A stretch of DNA of 64,000 bases from JAHEDH01 sp963753285 (GTDB lineage Bacteria > Actinomycetota > Acidimicrobiia > Spongiisociales > ZC4RG35): contig CAVWBT010000011.1 of the NCBI GenBank assembly GCA_963753285.1, positions 137,798-201,797 of the forward strand, given 5' to 3'. The notes under the pieces were generated by a model that saw nothing but the letters and a program-made list of their open reading frames with translations, was not told where the DNA came from and searched no databases. The number at the start of each line of letters is the position of its first letter. Within the stretch, counting starts at the first letter, position 1. The translations under genes were made by a program, and so were the position numbers. This document shows, piece by piece, positions 43,407-51,971 of this stretch.

Positions 43407-44891
43407 ATGGAGCGCCTCACCAAGATCGTTGCCACGCTGGGTCCTTCCGTCGCGGATCCTGAACGGATCAGGGAACTGATCCGCTGCGGTGTCGACGTGG
43501 CGCGCCTCAATTTCAGTCACGGCGACTACGACCTTCACCGGTCCTTCGCGAGGTGGGTGCGTGAGGCTGCCGAGCAGGAGGGCCGGGTCGTCGCCGTCCT
43601 CCAGGACATCCAGGGACCGAAACTGCGAGTCGGCTCGTTCCCCGGCGGTTCGGTGCACCTCGACAACGACCAGGTGATCGATCTGCTCCCGGGACGCCTC
43701 GAGGCCCCCAACTCCGACGCCGTCTTCATCGACTACGAGTATCTCCTCGAAGATGTGGAAGTCGGTGAGACGATCATCCTCGCAGACGGGCTGATCAGGC
43801 TGATCGTCGACGAGGTGATGGGCGATCGTCTGCGCGCCACCGTCGAGCAGGGTGGCGAGCTCAAGGACGGCAAGGGCGTGGCCTTCCCCGAGACGAACCT
43901 GCGTGTGCCGGCCATCACCGACAAGGACCGTCGAGACCTCGAGTTCGGGCGCGAGCTGGAGGTGGACTACGTCGCCGCCAGCTTCGTCAGGACGGGCGCC
44001 GACATCCGCGAAATCCGAGAGCTCGCCGGCGGAGCGCCGGTGATCGCCAAGATCGAACTGGCAGCGGCCTACGAGAACCTCGACGACATCCTGTCGGAAG
44101 CCGCCGGTGCAATGGTCGCTCGCGGCGACCTCGGCGTGCAGCTCCCGCTCGAGCGGATCCCGATGATCCAGGCCGACATCCTCACGCGGACCAACGCCGC
44201 AGGCCTGATCAGCATCACAGCCACCGAGATGCTCGAGTCGATGACGCACTCGCCCAGGCCGACGAGGGCGGAGGCGACCGATGTCGCCAACGCCGTGCTC
44301 ACCGGAACCGATGCCGTCATGCTCTCGGCAGAGACGGCCGCAGGGGAGTTCCCGTTCGACAGTGTTCGGACGATGGGGCGCATCTGCGAAGAAGTTGAAA
44401 AGGCGATCTCGACCCAGCCGCACATCGGCATCCAGTTCATCGATGCGGACACCGAGGAACAGCTCGCTTCGGCGATCGCCGGCGCCGCCGTCGAGACGGC
44501 CAACAACCTCGGTATCGACACCATCGTGGCGTTCACCGAGTCGGGAAACACGGCTCGGCTTCTCTCCAAGTATCGGCCGAACGCCAGGATCATCGCATTC
44601 ACCGCCGTAGCCAAGACCAGGGCCAGGATGGCGCTGTATCGGGGCGTGCGAGCGTTCCCGTTCGGTCGCCGCGACTACACCGATGTCATGTTGGCCGCCG
44701 CCGAGAAGTTCCTCGAGAAGGAAGGCATCTGTGAGCGAGGGGAGGCAGTCGTGATGGTCGCCGGCATCCCACCGAATCAGCAGGCGTCGACCAACCTACT
44801 CAAGATCCACGTGATCGGTGAACGGGACCGGGGGGCGCGCAGCCAGAAGACCGCCCGCTCCAGTCCGGAGGTCGGCGGGTACCAGCGCTGA
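43407..44891 (+). CDS. pyk: Pyruvate kinase
   Basis: A 494-residue glycolytic enzyme making pyruvate and ATP from phosphoenolpyruvate. It has TKIVATLGPS at the start, ARLNFSHGDYD, the signature VIAKIELAAAYENLDDIL with the catalytic Lys and metal Glu, MVARGDLGVQLP, and ISITATEMLESM with TGTDAVMLSAETAAGEFP. The C-terminal allosteric domain (IVAFTESGNTARLLSKYRP) is complete. The ATG at 43407 is set by the leaderless box; an upstream in-frame ATG only translates the heptad array. Confidence 0.97.
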   Translation: MERLTKIVATLGPSVADPERIRELIRCGVDVARLNFSHGDYDLHRSFARWVREAAEQEGRVVAVLQDIQGPKLRVGSFPGGSVHLDNDQVIDLLPGRLEAPNSDAVFIDYEYLLEDVEVGETIILADGLIRLIVDEVMGDRLRATVEQGGELKDGKGVAFPETNLRVPAITDKDRRDLEFGRELEVDYVAASFVRTGADIREIRELAGGAPVIAKIELAAAYENLDDILSEAAGAMVARGDLGVQLPLERIPMIQADILTRTNAAGLISITATEMLESMTHSPRPTRAEATDVANAVLTGTDAVMLSAETAAGEFPFDSVRTMGRICEEVEKAISTQPHIGIQFIDADTEEQLASAIAGAAVETANNLGIDTIVAFTESGNTARLLSKYRPNARIIAFTAVAKTRARMALYRGVRAFPFGRRDYTDVMLAAAEKFLEKEGICERGEAVVMVAGIPPNQQASTNLLKIHVIGERDRGARSQKTARSSPEVGGYQR

Positions 44892-44913
44892 ACGGGCGCA
44901 CCGTCGGAGCGGT

Positions 44914-44919
44914 TACGAT
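44914..44919 (+). promoter_or_regulatory. Putative -10 box TACGAT
   Basis: TACGAT lies 20 bases before ATG 44940; the leader contains GAGGAGC, a normal ribosome binding site. Confidence 0.4.
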
Positions 44920-44939
44920 CCCCCGGAACGAGGAGCGAT

Positions 44940-45239
44940 ATGGGTCAGACGATCGAGATCAAGAAGGTGACGCCGATCGGCCGCGTGCTGGTCGTGGACA
45001 CCGACCGAAGCCTGACGGGGCAGGACGGCGAGTCGTTCACCGGAAGCCAGACCGCCGGCCAGGTCGACACGTTCCCGGCCCGGCTCGCAGTGCGACTCTT
45101 CGAAGGCGACTCAGAGGTCGACTACGTCTACGTGATGTCCAACACCGTGTCGATCCGCCGGCGGACCGACTGGGATGACGCCTCGATGGCTGCATCGTCA
45201 GAGGTCGTCGCCGAGTTCTTCCGGGTCTATCCCGACTGA
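44940..45239 (+). CDS. Protein of unknown function, 99 residues
   Basis: A small soluble protein with beta-strand pattern at the start (IEIKKVTPIGRVLVVDTD) and an acidic middle (GQDGESFTGSQTAG, FEGDSEVDYVYVMSN). No signal peptide or membrane helix, and no family recognised. ATG 44940 has GAGGAGC at four bases. Codon use is like the neighbours. It converges with the VanW gene three bases after its stop. Confidence 0.75.
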   Translation: MGQTIEIKKVTPIGRVLVVDTDRSLTGQDGESFTGSQTAGQVDTFPARLAVRLFEGDSEVDYVYVMSNTVSIRRRTDWDDASMAASSEVVAEFFRVYPD

Positions 45240-45241
45240 GA

Positions 45242-47164
45242 TCAGGGTGTCGACGTCGTCGTCGTCGTGTCGGCGGGCACGGTTGTCGGCGGCAGGGTCG
45301 TCGGCGGCAGGGTCGTCGTGGTCGGACACGTGATCCCGGAGCCAGGGACTTCACACGGGTGTACCTCGAGGATCTGACGTTGCGCGAGGTATCGGACGGT
45401 CCAGCGCTCCTCGGTCTCGGAGCCTCCCTGCTCGATCACACGGGTGACGACGACCGTCCAGCCTTCGCGCGCCGACTGGGTCTCCACCTGCTCCCCGGGC
45501 GTCAGCTCGGGGTTCGGTCGGTACTCCGTCGTGGGTTCGGTGAAGTCGGTTCGGTCCGACACCGAGCCTCGGACCACCTTTGCGCTGGACCCTCCTTCGG
45601 AAATGAGCTCGAAGTTCGTGCTCCCGTTTTGGTGGGCGCCGGCGAGGATCCGCCCGTCGTTCCAGCCGTAGATGCGAACCGAGATCGACGTTTCGGTGTA
45701 CGAGGTCTTGATCATGATCGAGCGATCGGTGTTGTTCCGGAACGACAACTCGGGTTGCGGGAACGAGACGGTCGATTCGATGCCTTCGGGGTATCTGGAG
45801 AAGTAGAACGAGTGCGGCTTGTGCTGAACATCCTCATATCCGCCCCAGAACACCGTGTTGTAGAGCGTCGTCGCGAACTGTGAGACGCCGCCTCCAACGG
45901 TCTCGACGATCTCGCCCTGGACGATCGTGCCGGCGTCGAGGTATCCCTTCTCCAGTGTCCGCTCACCGACGTACGCGTTGATGCCGAAGGCCTCCCCGGG
46001 GCCGATGATCGCGCCGTCGATGGTGTCGGCGATCAGCTGGATGTTGGTGACTCGGGCGGCGCAGCAGTCGTGGTAGGTGGTGAATTGGACGACCATGTGC
46101 TCGATGCCGAGCGACTCGAGGTCTTCGGTCGTCACTTCTGGCTCGGCGCCCTCCTCGACCGGCAGCGCGCCACGGCGCGTGGCCGTGTCGGCCAATGCGA
46201 CCAACGTCGCGACTGTGTGGGCTTCGTCGATGAGCGTGCCGTTGCTTCCAGGCCTGATCACGACGTCGTACCCGTCGATCTCGAACTCGGCGTCAACGGG
46301 AGCGGTCTCGATCAGATCGCGCTGGTTCAGCAGATAGGACCCGATCATCTCCTGGTCGAACGTGAGCTCGATCGTGCCGTCCATCGCGACGTTGGCGACG
46401 AATGCGTTCGAGAGGTCGGACGGGCCGAAGACAACGTCCTGACTTCCGTCCGGTGTGGTCAGCGTGATCGGATTCCCGATCCAGAGGTTGGCGCGGGCCG
46501 TTGCCGCATCAAGGTCACGCGGCTCGGCTGCTGGGGTCGTCGTGACCGTGGGGATCGGCACGATGTCGGAGGTGCCTGCGAGCATCGCATCGGCGAGCAG
46601 GCTCGTGAGACCGTCCCGTTGCACGGAGACGCCGGCACGCGGGTACTCGGCGACCGCCCGGCCGTCCTCGACTCGAATGTCGCCCGGAAATGGCGGGGAG
46701 TCGATGAGATCGGTGTCCCAGGTGTCGGCGAGCTGCTCGACCGAACCCGGGTCCACGGCGAAGCCCGTTTCGAGCTCGACAGGACCCGAGACGAGTGATC
46801 CGATCCACCAGAAGAACTGAGCGAGCACCGAGCCATCCCGGCCATTCTGCATCGCCTTCGTGAGCAGGTCGGGCTCCACGCCGCCTCCCACCTGTTCACC
46901 GGTCACGTCGGTGGTCCGACCGTCGACGTCGACGAGGATCGGGGTCCTGAGCAGTTGCTCCTCGGCGCTGGAGATCGCCATGGCAGCATCGGGTTCGGCA
47001 AGGCCGCCGATCGACATGCCTAGCAGTTCGACATCGCCGAGGACGCTTCCCGAGCCGAGCAGGCGAAACGCGCCGAAACCGCCGATCGACAGAGCGAGTA
47101 CGGCGGCGACGCCGACCACGACGGCGCGGGTCAGCGGATCGAGATCGGACAGTCGGTTCCGCAA
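45242..47164 (-). CDS. VanW family protein with peptidoglycan-binding-like repeats
   Basis: A protein of about 640 residues. One membrane helix (RAVVVGVAAVLALSIGGFGAF) anchors an extracytoplasmic chain with two PG-binding-4-like regions, then a VanW domain (AIIGPGEAFGINAYVGERT, VETVGGGVSQFATTLYNTVF, FRNNTDRSIMIKTSY), and a low-complexity Thr/Pro tail built on TTLPPTT. VanW proteins are linked to the cell wall, function unsettled. I choose TTG 47164, seven bases after TAACAT; starting at ATG 47218 would overlap the divergent gene and cover its promoter. Confidence 0.85.
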   Translation of the reverse strand: MRNRLSDLDPLTRAVVVGVAAVLALSIGGFGAFRLLGSGSVLGDVELLGMSIGGLAEPDAAMAISSAEEQLLRTPILVDVDGRTTDVTGEQVGGGVEPDLLTKAMQNGRDGSVLAQFFWWIGSLVSGPVELETGFAVDPGSVEQLADTWDTDLIDSPPFPGDIRVEDGRAVAEYPRAGVSVQRDGLTSLLADAMLAGTSDIVPIPTVTTTPAAEPRDLDAATARANLWIGNPITLTTPDGSQDVVFGPSDLSNAFVANVAMDGTIELTFDQEMIGSYLLNQRDLIETAPVDAEFEIDGYDVVIRPGSNGTLIDEAHTVATLVALADTATRRGALPVEEGAEPEVTTEDLESLGIEHMVVQFTTYHDCCAARVTNIQLIADTIDGAIIGPGEAFGINAYVGERTLEKGYLDAGTIVQGEIVETVGGGVSQFATTLYNTVFWGGYEDVQHKPHSFYFSRYPEGIESTVSFPQPELSFRNNTDRSIMIKTSYTETSISVRIYGWNDGRILAGAHQNGSTNFELISEGGSSAKVVRGSVSDRTDFTEPTTEYRPNPELTPGEQVETQSAREGWTVVVTRVIEQGGSETEERWTVRYLAQRQILEVHPCEVPGSGITCPTTTTLPPTTLPPTTVPADTTTTTSTP

Positions 47165-47171
47165 GAGCCGG

Positions 47172-47177
47172 ATGTTA
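47172..47177 (-). promoter_or_regulatory. Leaderless -10 box TAACAT for the VanW gene
   Basis: On the minus strand TAACAT ends seven bases before TTG 47164 (frame MRNRLSDLDPL). Confidence 0.45.
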
Positions 47178-47204
47178 CTTGCCTGCAACGAGAGCGGATC
47201 CAGA

Positions 47205-47210
47205 TACGCT
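47205..47210 (+). promoter_or_regulatory. Leaderless -10 box TACGCT for the RecB-like nuclease
   Basis: TACGCT ends six bases before ATG 47217. The divergent box for the VanW gene is only 27 bases away. Confidence 0.6.
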
Positions 47211-47216
47211 CGCGGC

Positions 47217-48095
47217 ATGAGCGAAGAGCCGCACCGCGACGTGATCGAGTTCCCTGCTCCGATCCCGGGTGATCCGGTCCGCATCTCCGCAACGCTTCTG
47301 ACGACCTACGAGCGGTGTCCGGGCGAAGCCGAGGGCAGGCTGCGCGGCATCTACGGCGAGGACTCGGTGGCGAGCTTCACCGGCGCCCTGTTGCACCGCG
47401 TGATCAGACGGCATCTCGAGGACGGTCCGATCGAGGCGGAGGCGCTCCCGCATGTCTGTCGGGTCGAGATCGGCCAGGGCCGGCTGAATGCGAAGATGAA
47501 CTCGGTCGGGCTCGGGTCGGCTTCGCGCCTCGAACCGATCTTCGCTTCGATCGCCGACAAGTACGAGCGTTTCCAGCGTTATCCCCAGGAGGGCTTCGAG
47601 TCCGCCGAACACCTGATCGAGGTGGAGCCCGTCGAGGGTGTGACGCTGGTCGGCAAGATCGACGCAGTCTTCGAGGACCAGGGCGGCCTCCGGCTCGTGG
47701 ACTGGAAGTCGGGCGATCTCGGCTCCTCGCGTTCGCAACTGGGTTTCTACGCCTTGATCTGGACGCTTCACTCCGGCGCGATGCCCGACGAGATCGAAGT
47801 CGTGTCGCTCGGGACCGGGGAACGTCACGCCGAGCCGGTCACCGCCTCGTGGATGGGATCGGTCGCAACCGCCGTGTCCGACCTGGCATCCGAGATCAGA
47901 CGGTTCTGGGCGACCGGCGCCTCGCTCCCATTATCGGCAGGCCCCTGGTGTCGATATTGTCCGCTGAACGATCAATGCAGCGAAGGACAGGCCGCACTCG
48001 CTCTGCTCGAGGGCGCCGTCGGCGGCCGGGAAGAGAGCGACCATGAGAGTCTTGATCACGGGGGCAACGGGATTCATCGGCTCGGCCCTCACTGA
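47217..48095 (+). CDS. PD-(D/E)XK (RecB/AddB-like) nuclease with iron-sulfur cysteines
   Basis: A 292-residue exonuclease-like protein. The nuclease core shows LLHRVIRRHLE, then GKIDAVFED and LVDWKSGDLG supplying the metal-binding Asp, Asp and Lys. One cysteine near the N-terminus (TYERCPGEAE) and three at the end (PWCRYCPLNDQC) have the spacing of the 4Fe-4S cluster in AddB and Cas4 nucleases. No helicase or cas gene is adjacent. Its last 53 bases overlap the next gene, a long overlap by local standards. Confidence 0.85.
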   Translation: MSEEPHRDVIEFPAPIPGDPVRISATLLTTYERCPGEAEGRLRGIYGEDSVASFTGALLHRVIRRHLEDGPIEAEALPHVCRVEIGQGRLNAKMNSVGLGSASRLEPIFASIADKYERFQRYPQEGFESAEHLIEVEPVEGVTLVGKIDAVFEDQGGLRLVDWKSGDLGSSRSQLGFYALIWTLHSGAMPDEIEVVSLGTGERHAEPVTASWMGSVATAVSDLASEIRRFWATGASLPLSAGPWCRYCPLNDQCSEGQAALALLEGAVGGREESDHESLDHGGNGIHRLGPH

Positions 48096-48951
48096 GGAGC
48101 TGGAGAAGTCTGGACACGACCCCGTCCCGCTGGTGCGCGGCGAGCCGAGAGCCGGCGCGCGCACGTGGAGCGTCGACGGCAACCGGATCGACGACGACGC
48201 ACTCGACGGAATCGATGCGGTGGTGCATCTGGCGGGAGCGCCGATCGGCCCTTGGCTCAACGACGAGAAGCGTGCCGAGATCATGCAGTCGCGGCGGGAC
48301 GGGACCCGTCTCATCGCCGAGGCGGTGGCGCGGGCGAAGCCGCAGGTGTTCATCAGCGCGTCGGGCAAGGACTACTACGGCGATACAGGTGACATCGAAC
48401 TGACCGAGTCCTCGCCGAAGGGGTCGGGCTTCCTCGCCGACGTGGTGGAGGTCTGGGAGAACGAAACCCGTCCCGCACGGGAGGCCGGTGTTCGCACTGT
48501 CATGCTTCGCACCGGCCTGGTGCTCGACAGTTCGGGCGGGCTCATGACCACGCGCCTCTTCGGGATCCCGGGCCTGAACCTGCTGTTGCCCTTCAAACTC
48601 GGAGTCGGGGGGCCGTTCGGCTCGGGCAGACAGTGGTGGTCGTGGATCTCACTCCAGGACGAGGTGAGGGCGATCGTCCACTGCCTCGAGACCACATCGG
48701 TCGAGGGACCGGTGAACCTCACGGCACCGGCACCCGTCAGGTTCCGTGAGTTCGCCAGGGAACTCGGACGCGTCCTGAAGCGTCCGGCAGTGGTCCCCTT
48801 GCCCGGACTCGCGTTGAAGGCGATCGTCGGCCCCCAGTTCGCAGAGGAGGCCATTCTGGTCAGCAACCGTGTGCTCCCGACCAAGTTGATCGATTCGGGA
48901 TTCGAGTTCTCGCATCCCGATCTCCGCAGCTCCCTGGAATCGATCTTCTGA
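48043..48951 (+). CDS. TIGR01777-type NAD-dependent epimerase (SDR family)
   Basis: A 302-residue Rossmann protein. NAD binding is by VLITGATGFIGSALTEEL, followed by VVHLAGAPIG, the SASGKDYYGDTGD segment (typical YYG motif of this subgroup), and VRTVMLRTGLVLD. A C-terminal part (VPLPGLALKAIVGPQFAEE and LIDSGFEFSHPDLRSSLE) is the DUF1731 domain. Function is unknown although the family is common and sometimes called YfcH. ATG 48043 is the conserved start inside the preceding gene. It meets the next gene stop to stop. Confidence 0.92.
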   Translation: MRVLITGATGFIGSALTEELEKSGHDPVPLVRGEPRAGARTWSVDGNRIDDDALDGIDAVVHLAGAPIGPWLNDEKRAEIMQSRRDGTRLIAEAVARAKPQVFISASGKDYYGDTGDIELTESSPKGSGFLADVVEVWENETRPAREAGVRTVMLRTGLVLDSSGGLMTTRLFGIPGLNLLLPFKLGVGGPFGSGRQWWSWISLQDEVRAIVHCLETTSVEGPVNLTAPAPVRFREFARELGRVLKRPAVVPLPGLALKAIVGPQFAEEAILVSNRVLPTKLIDSGFEFSHPDLRSSLESIF

Positions 48952-50223
48952 TCAGCCCGCCCGGGAGAGATCGACGACAGCTGCAGTCGGATCTGCCTTG
49001 AAGATCTGCGCGGCCAGATCGTCTGCGAGATCGAGGAGATCGCGCCTCATGTCGCCGAGCGACTCGTGGACCGCCACCACGGAACTCTTGATCTGGGTCA
49101 GGTGCGAGCGGTTCGATCGAAACCGCTCGGCCAGCTGGTTGAGTCGCTGAAGGCCGTCTCGCACTGCCTCGGTGTCGAACTCGATTGTCACGGGAGAAGC
49201 ATGATCTGCCAGTTGACGGGCCCATCGCAGCGCCACCCACACCATCGTGCCGTCGCCGGGGTCGCTGACGAGCACGCGGCGCCCGTACACGTTGATCGGG
49301 CCGACCTCCTTGGGAAAAGCGTCTGCGTGCTTCGACACGCAGACCGCCACCGTCGCGTCCCGGTTCGCCATGGCGAGGTCGAGCTCTTCGAGAATGCCCG
49401 CCGACCCGGTGAGAGACAGCGACTTCTTGTTCTTCGCCTCGATGACCACGCGGGTTCGGTCGTCGAATTCGACGACATAGTCACCGACCGATCGTTCGAG
49501 GTCACCGGACAGCGTCGAGGTTCGCTCGACCGTGGCCCCCATCTGGCGGGCGCACGTGCGAAGTGCGTCCTCGACCTCGTCTTCGAAGTCGAAGCCCTTG
49601 AAGGTCCCCCGCTCGGCCTCGCTCACCCGACCGCGTTCCTCGGCCACGAGCTCGCGGATCTCGGTGATCCGACGATCGAGCAGTTCGGCGAGTCGGCCCA
49701 ACCCGGAGTCCGACCGTGAGGGGTCCATCGCCTCCGACAGCCGGTTCTCGAGTGCGCCGCCGGGACCGAGCAGGCCGGCGACTGCTGCGATCGTCCTGGC
49801 AGTGTGGCTGCTCTGCCGCTCGGGGTCGAATCGTTCGAACAGCCCGTCACGCCAGGATGCGAACTCGTCGATGGTGATCGACGTGAACGAGTCCTTTGCC
49901 GAGGGGTCGAGCAGCCGTGTGATCTCGTTCCGAGCGTCCGACAGCATCTTGGAGATCCTCGCTTCCGAGGCCACCGAGGATTCCTCGGCGGTCCGTCGCA
50001 GCCTGGCCTCGACGGCCGACAGGTCGAGTGTCGAACCCATCGACGCGACCCCACGTGCCCCGACCGAGAGAACCCGCTCGACGAGGGCAACGGGATCGTG
50101 AGATCGACTGATCAGGTCTGCGAGGATCGAGTCGTCCACGGCCAGCGAGAGGTGGACGGTTGTCCCGTCCACCGTTACCGATTTCGGTGCGTGTGAGTCC
50201 CGAGCCTGTGAGAGGTCTGCCAT
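48952..50223 (-). CDS. Coiled-coil protein with PD-(D/E)XK-like nuclease core
   Basis: A 423-residue protein. Residues about 70-215 are helical and coiled-coil-like (VEARLRRTAEESS, RITEIRELVAEERGRVSEAE). Then comes a nuclease-like core starting GFDFEDEVEDAL, with GDYVVEFDDRTRVVIEAKNK giving an Asp and an E-x-K pair. The C-terminal end is again helical. The plan resembles RmuC-type proteins but I see no specific RmuC signature. It starts at a leaderless ATG and lies divergent from the dynamin-like pair. Confidence 0.65.
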   Translation of the reverse strand: MADLSQARDSHAPKSVTVDGTTVHLSLAVDDSILADLISRSHDPVALVERVLSVGARGVASMGSTLDLSAVEARLRRTAEESSVASEARISKMLSDARNEITRLLDPSAKDSFTSITIDEFASWRDGLFERFDPERQSSHTARTIAAVAGLLGPGGALENRLSEAMDPSRSDSGLGRLAELLDRRITEIRELVAEERGRVSEAERGTFKGFDFEDEVEDALRTCARQMGATVERTSTLSGDLERSVGDYVVEFDDRTRVVIEAKNKKSLSLTGSAGILEELDLAMANRDATVAVCVSKHADAFPKEVGPINVYGRRVLVSDPGDGTMVWVALRWARQLADHASPVTIEFDTEAVRDGLQRLNQLAERFRSNRSHLTQIKSSVVAVHESLGDMRRDLLDLADDLAAQIFKADPTAAVVDLSRAG

Positions 50224-50229
50224 GTGGTC

Positions 50230-50235
50230 ACCGTA
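50230..50235 (-). promoter_or_regulatory. Leaderless -10 box TACGGT
   Basis: On the minus strand TACGGT ends six bases before ATG 50223. Confidence 0.55.
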
Positions 50236-50303
50236 TCGGTCGGGTATGACAAGAACGGTGACCTCCGGGGCCAGGTGAGTTTGCTGCGAGAATGGGGTGA
50301 GCC

Positions 50304-51971
50304 ATGCCGCCGTCAATCGCCCCTGCCTCACGTGTGCGCGCCGATCTCGATGCGCTGGCCGACGCCGTCGATGCGGCGACGTTCCGGTTCTCCGCCGACC
50401 CGAAGCGAGGCGAGCGCCGTGACCGTGTCTCTGCGCTGATCCGGCGGTATCTGGTGCCGAGGCTGGCGGACCCCGAGGGTCCGCTTCTCGTTGCCTTGTT
50501 CGGCTCGACCGGCAGCGGCAAGTCGACACTCGTCAACTCTCTCGCCGGGCGTGACGTGACCGTGGCCGGCGCCCTTCGCCCGACGACGCGGGCGGCCACC
50601 GTGTGGTGTCATCGAGACAACGTCTCCGACCTCTCCGGGCTCGAAGCGACGGGCGAGGTGGCGTTCGTGACCGACGATCATCCCGATCTCAGATGGGTGT
50701 CGCTCGTAGACACCCCCGATGTCGACTCGATCATCACCAGCCACCGTCGTCAGACCGAGCGGATCCTCGGGATGGCGGACGCCACCATCCACGTCACCAC
50801 TCCGCAGCGGTACGCCGATGCGGTCCCGTGGGAGTTCCTCGAGCGAATGGCCCGACGGGACGTCCCGATGCTGATCGTCACGAACCGGCTCGCTCGTCGC
50901 TCGAGCGGTGCGGTCACCGATCTGGCCTCCCTGCTGCGCAAGGAGCGGATCGTCCCCGGGATCTCATCCGATCAGATCGTCGCCATCTCCGAACAGCGGC
51001 TCAAACAGCACGGCCGGCTGCCCGCCTCTGCCGTCAAACGGGTGAGCGGGTATCTCCAGCACCTCGCAGCCGACCACTCCAAGGTCGTCAGACGAGCGGT
51101 GCGCGGCGCCATCGAGACGGTATCCGACGACATCGACGACGTGCTCGCCGATCTCGAGCACCAGCAAGCCGAGATCGCCGCAATGGCGAAGGCCGTGGAG
51201 GTCGCAGTCTCGCGGCAGACAGAGGAGATCGCAGGCCAACTCGAGCAGGGAGACCTGGTCGGCGCCGAGGTCCTCCAGCGATGGAGACGCCTCATCGGCG
51301 TTTCCGACCTGGCAGCAGTCGTCGCCCGCGGCGTCGGGCGATTGCGTGACATCCTCGCCCCGACCGACGCCGTGTCCGCCTCGAACGTCGCGCAGGTCGG
51401 GCGCGAAGCGCGTGATGCGATGATCGACATCGCCATGCTGCGCGTCCGGCGCACGCATGAGGCGATCGCGACCGCCTGGCGGCTCGAACCCTCCGGCTCC
51501 AGCCTCGTCGACGGTGATCTGGTGCGCCCGAGAGAGGACCGCGAGGCAGCTGGAGAAGAGATCGACGCCTGGCTCGCCTCACTGGTCGATCTGGTCGCCG
51601 AGCAGGGCCAGCGCCGGTTCCGGTTGGCTCGCGCAGCGTCCGTCGGCGTCAATGCCGCAGCCACAATGCTGCTGCTGGCGATCTTCTCGACGACCGGAGG
51701 GATCACCGGAGCCGAGGTGGGCGTTACTGCCGGCGCAGCCGCCGCTCAGCAGAGCCTCCTCGAGCACCTGTTCGGTGGGGCTGCCGCCCGCCGTCTCGCC
51801 GAGAGCGCCCAGCGAGACCTCATCGATCGGCTCGGCACGATCGTGGCATCCGAAGGTGACCGCTTCCTCGACGCCCTCGACGCGGTCTCGGATCGAGCAA
51901 CGGTAGCCGAAGCAATCATCGAGGCACGGTCGACCGTGATCAAGAGCGCATCCGAGTGGCTCGATGCCTGA
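50304..51971 (+). CDS. Dynamin-like GTPase, first of a tandem pair
   Basis: A 555-residue large GTPase. G1 is FGSTGSGKSTLVNSLAG (about residue 68), G2 the Thr in LRPTTRAATVW, G3 VDTPDVDS, and G4 appears as VTNRLAR rather than N-K-x-D. A long helical part follows (DDIDDVLADLEHQQAEIAAM), then two hydrophobic segments near 450-480 (AAATMLLLAIFSTTGGITG) that could insert in membrane. The next gene is another member and overlaps by eight bases, so they probably work as a heteromeric pair in membrane remodelling. Start ATG 50304 has GGTGAG nearby. Confidence 0.85.
   Translation: MPPSIAPASRVRADLDALADAVDAATFRFSADPKRGERRDRVSALIRRYLVPRLADPEGPLLVALFGSTGSGKSTLVNSLAGRDVTVAGALRPTTRAATVWCHRDNVSDLSGLEATGEVAFVTDDHPDLRWVSLVDTPDVDSIITSHRRQTERILGMADATIHVTTPQRYADAVPWEFLERMARRDVPMLIVTNRLARRSSGAVTDLASLLRKERIVPGISSDQIVAISEQRLKQHGRLPASAVKRVSGYLQHLAADHSKVVRRAVRGAIETVSDDIDDVLADLEHQQAEIAAMAKAVEVAVSRQTEEIAGQLEQGDLVGAEVLQRWRRLIGVSDLAAVVARGVGRLRDILAPTDAVSASNVAQVGREARDAMIDIAMLRVRRTHEAIATAWRLEPSGSSLVDGDLVRPREDREAAGEEIDAWLASLVDLVAEQGQRRFRLARAASVGVNAAATMLLLAIFSTTGGITGAEVGVTAGAAAAQQSLLEHLFGGAAARRLAESAQRDLIDRLGTIVASEGDRFLDALDAVSDRATVAEAIIEARSTVIKSASEWLDA

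Noticed and set aside
45242..45330. Microsatellite in the VanW gene end
   Set aside because: The three-base rhythm encodes the Thr/Pro tail of a secreted protein and is explained by coding.
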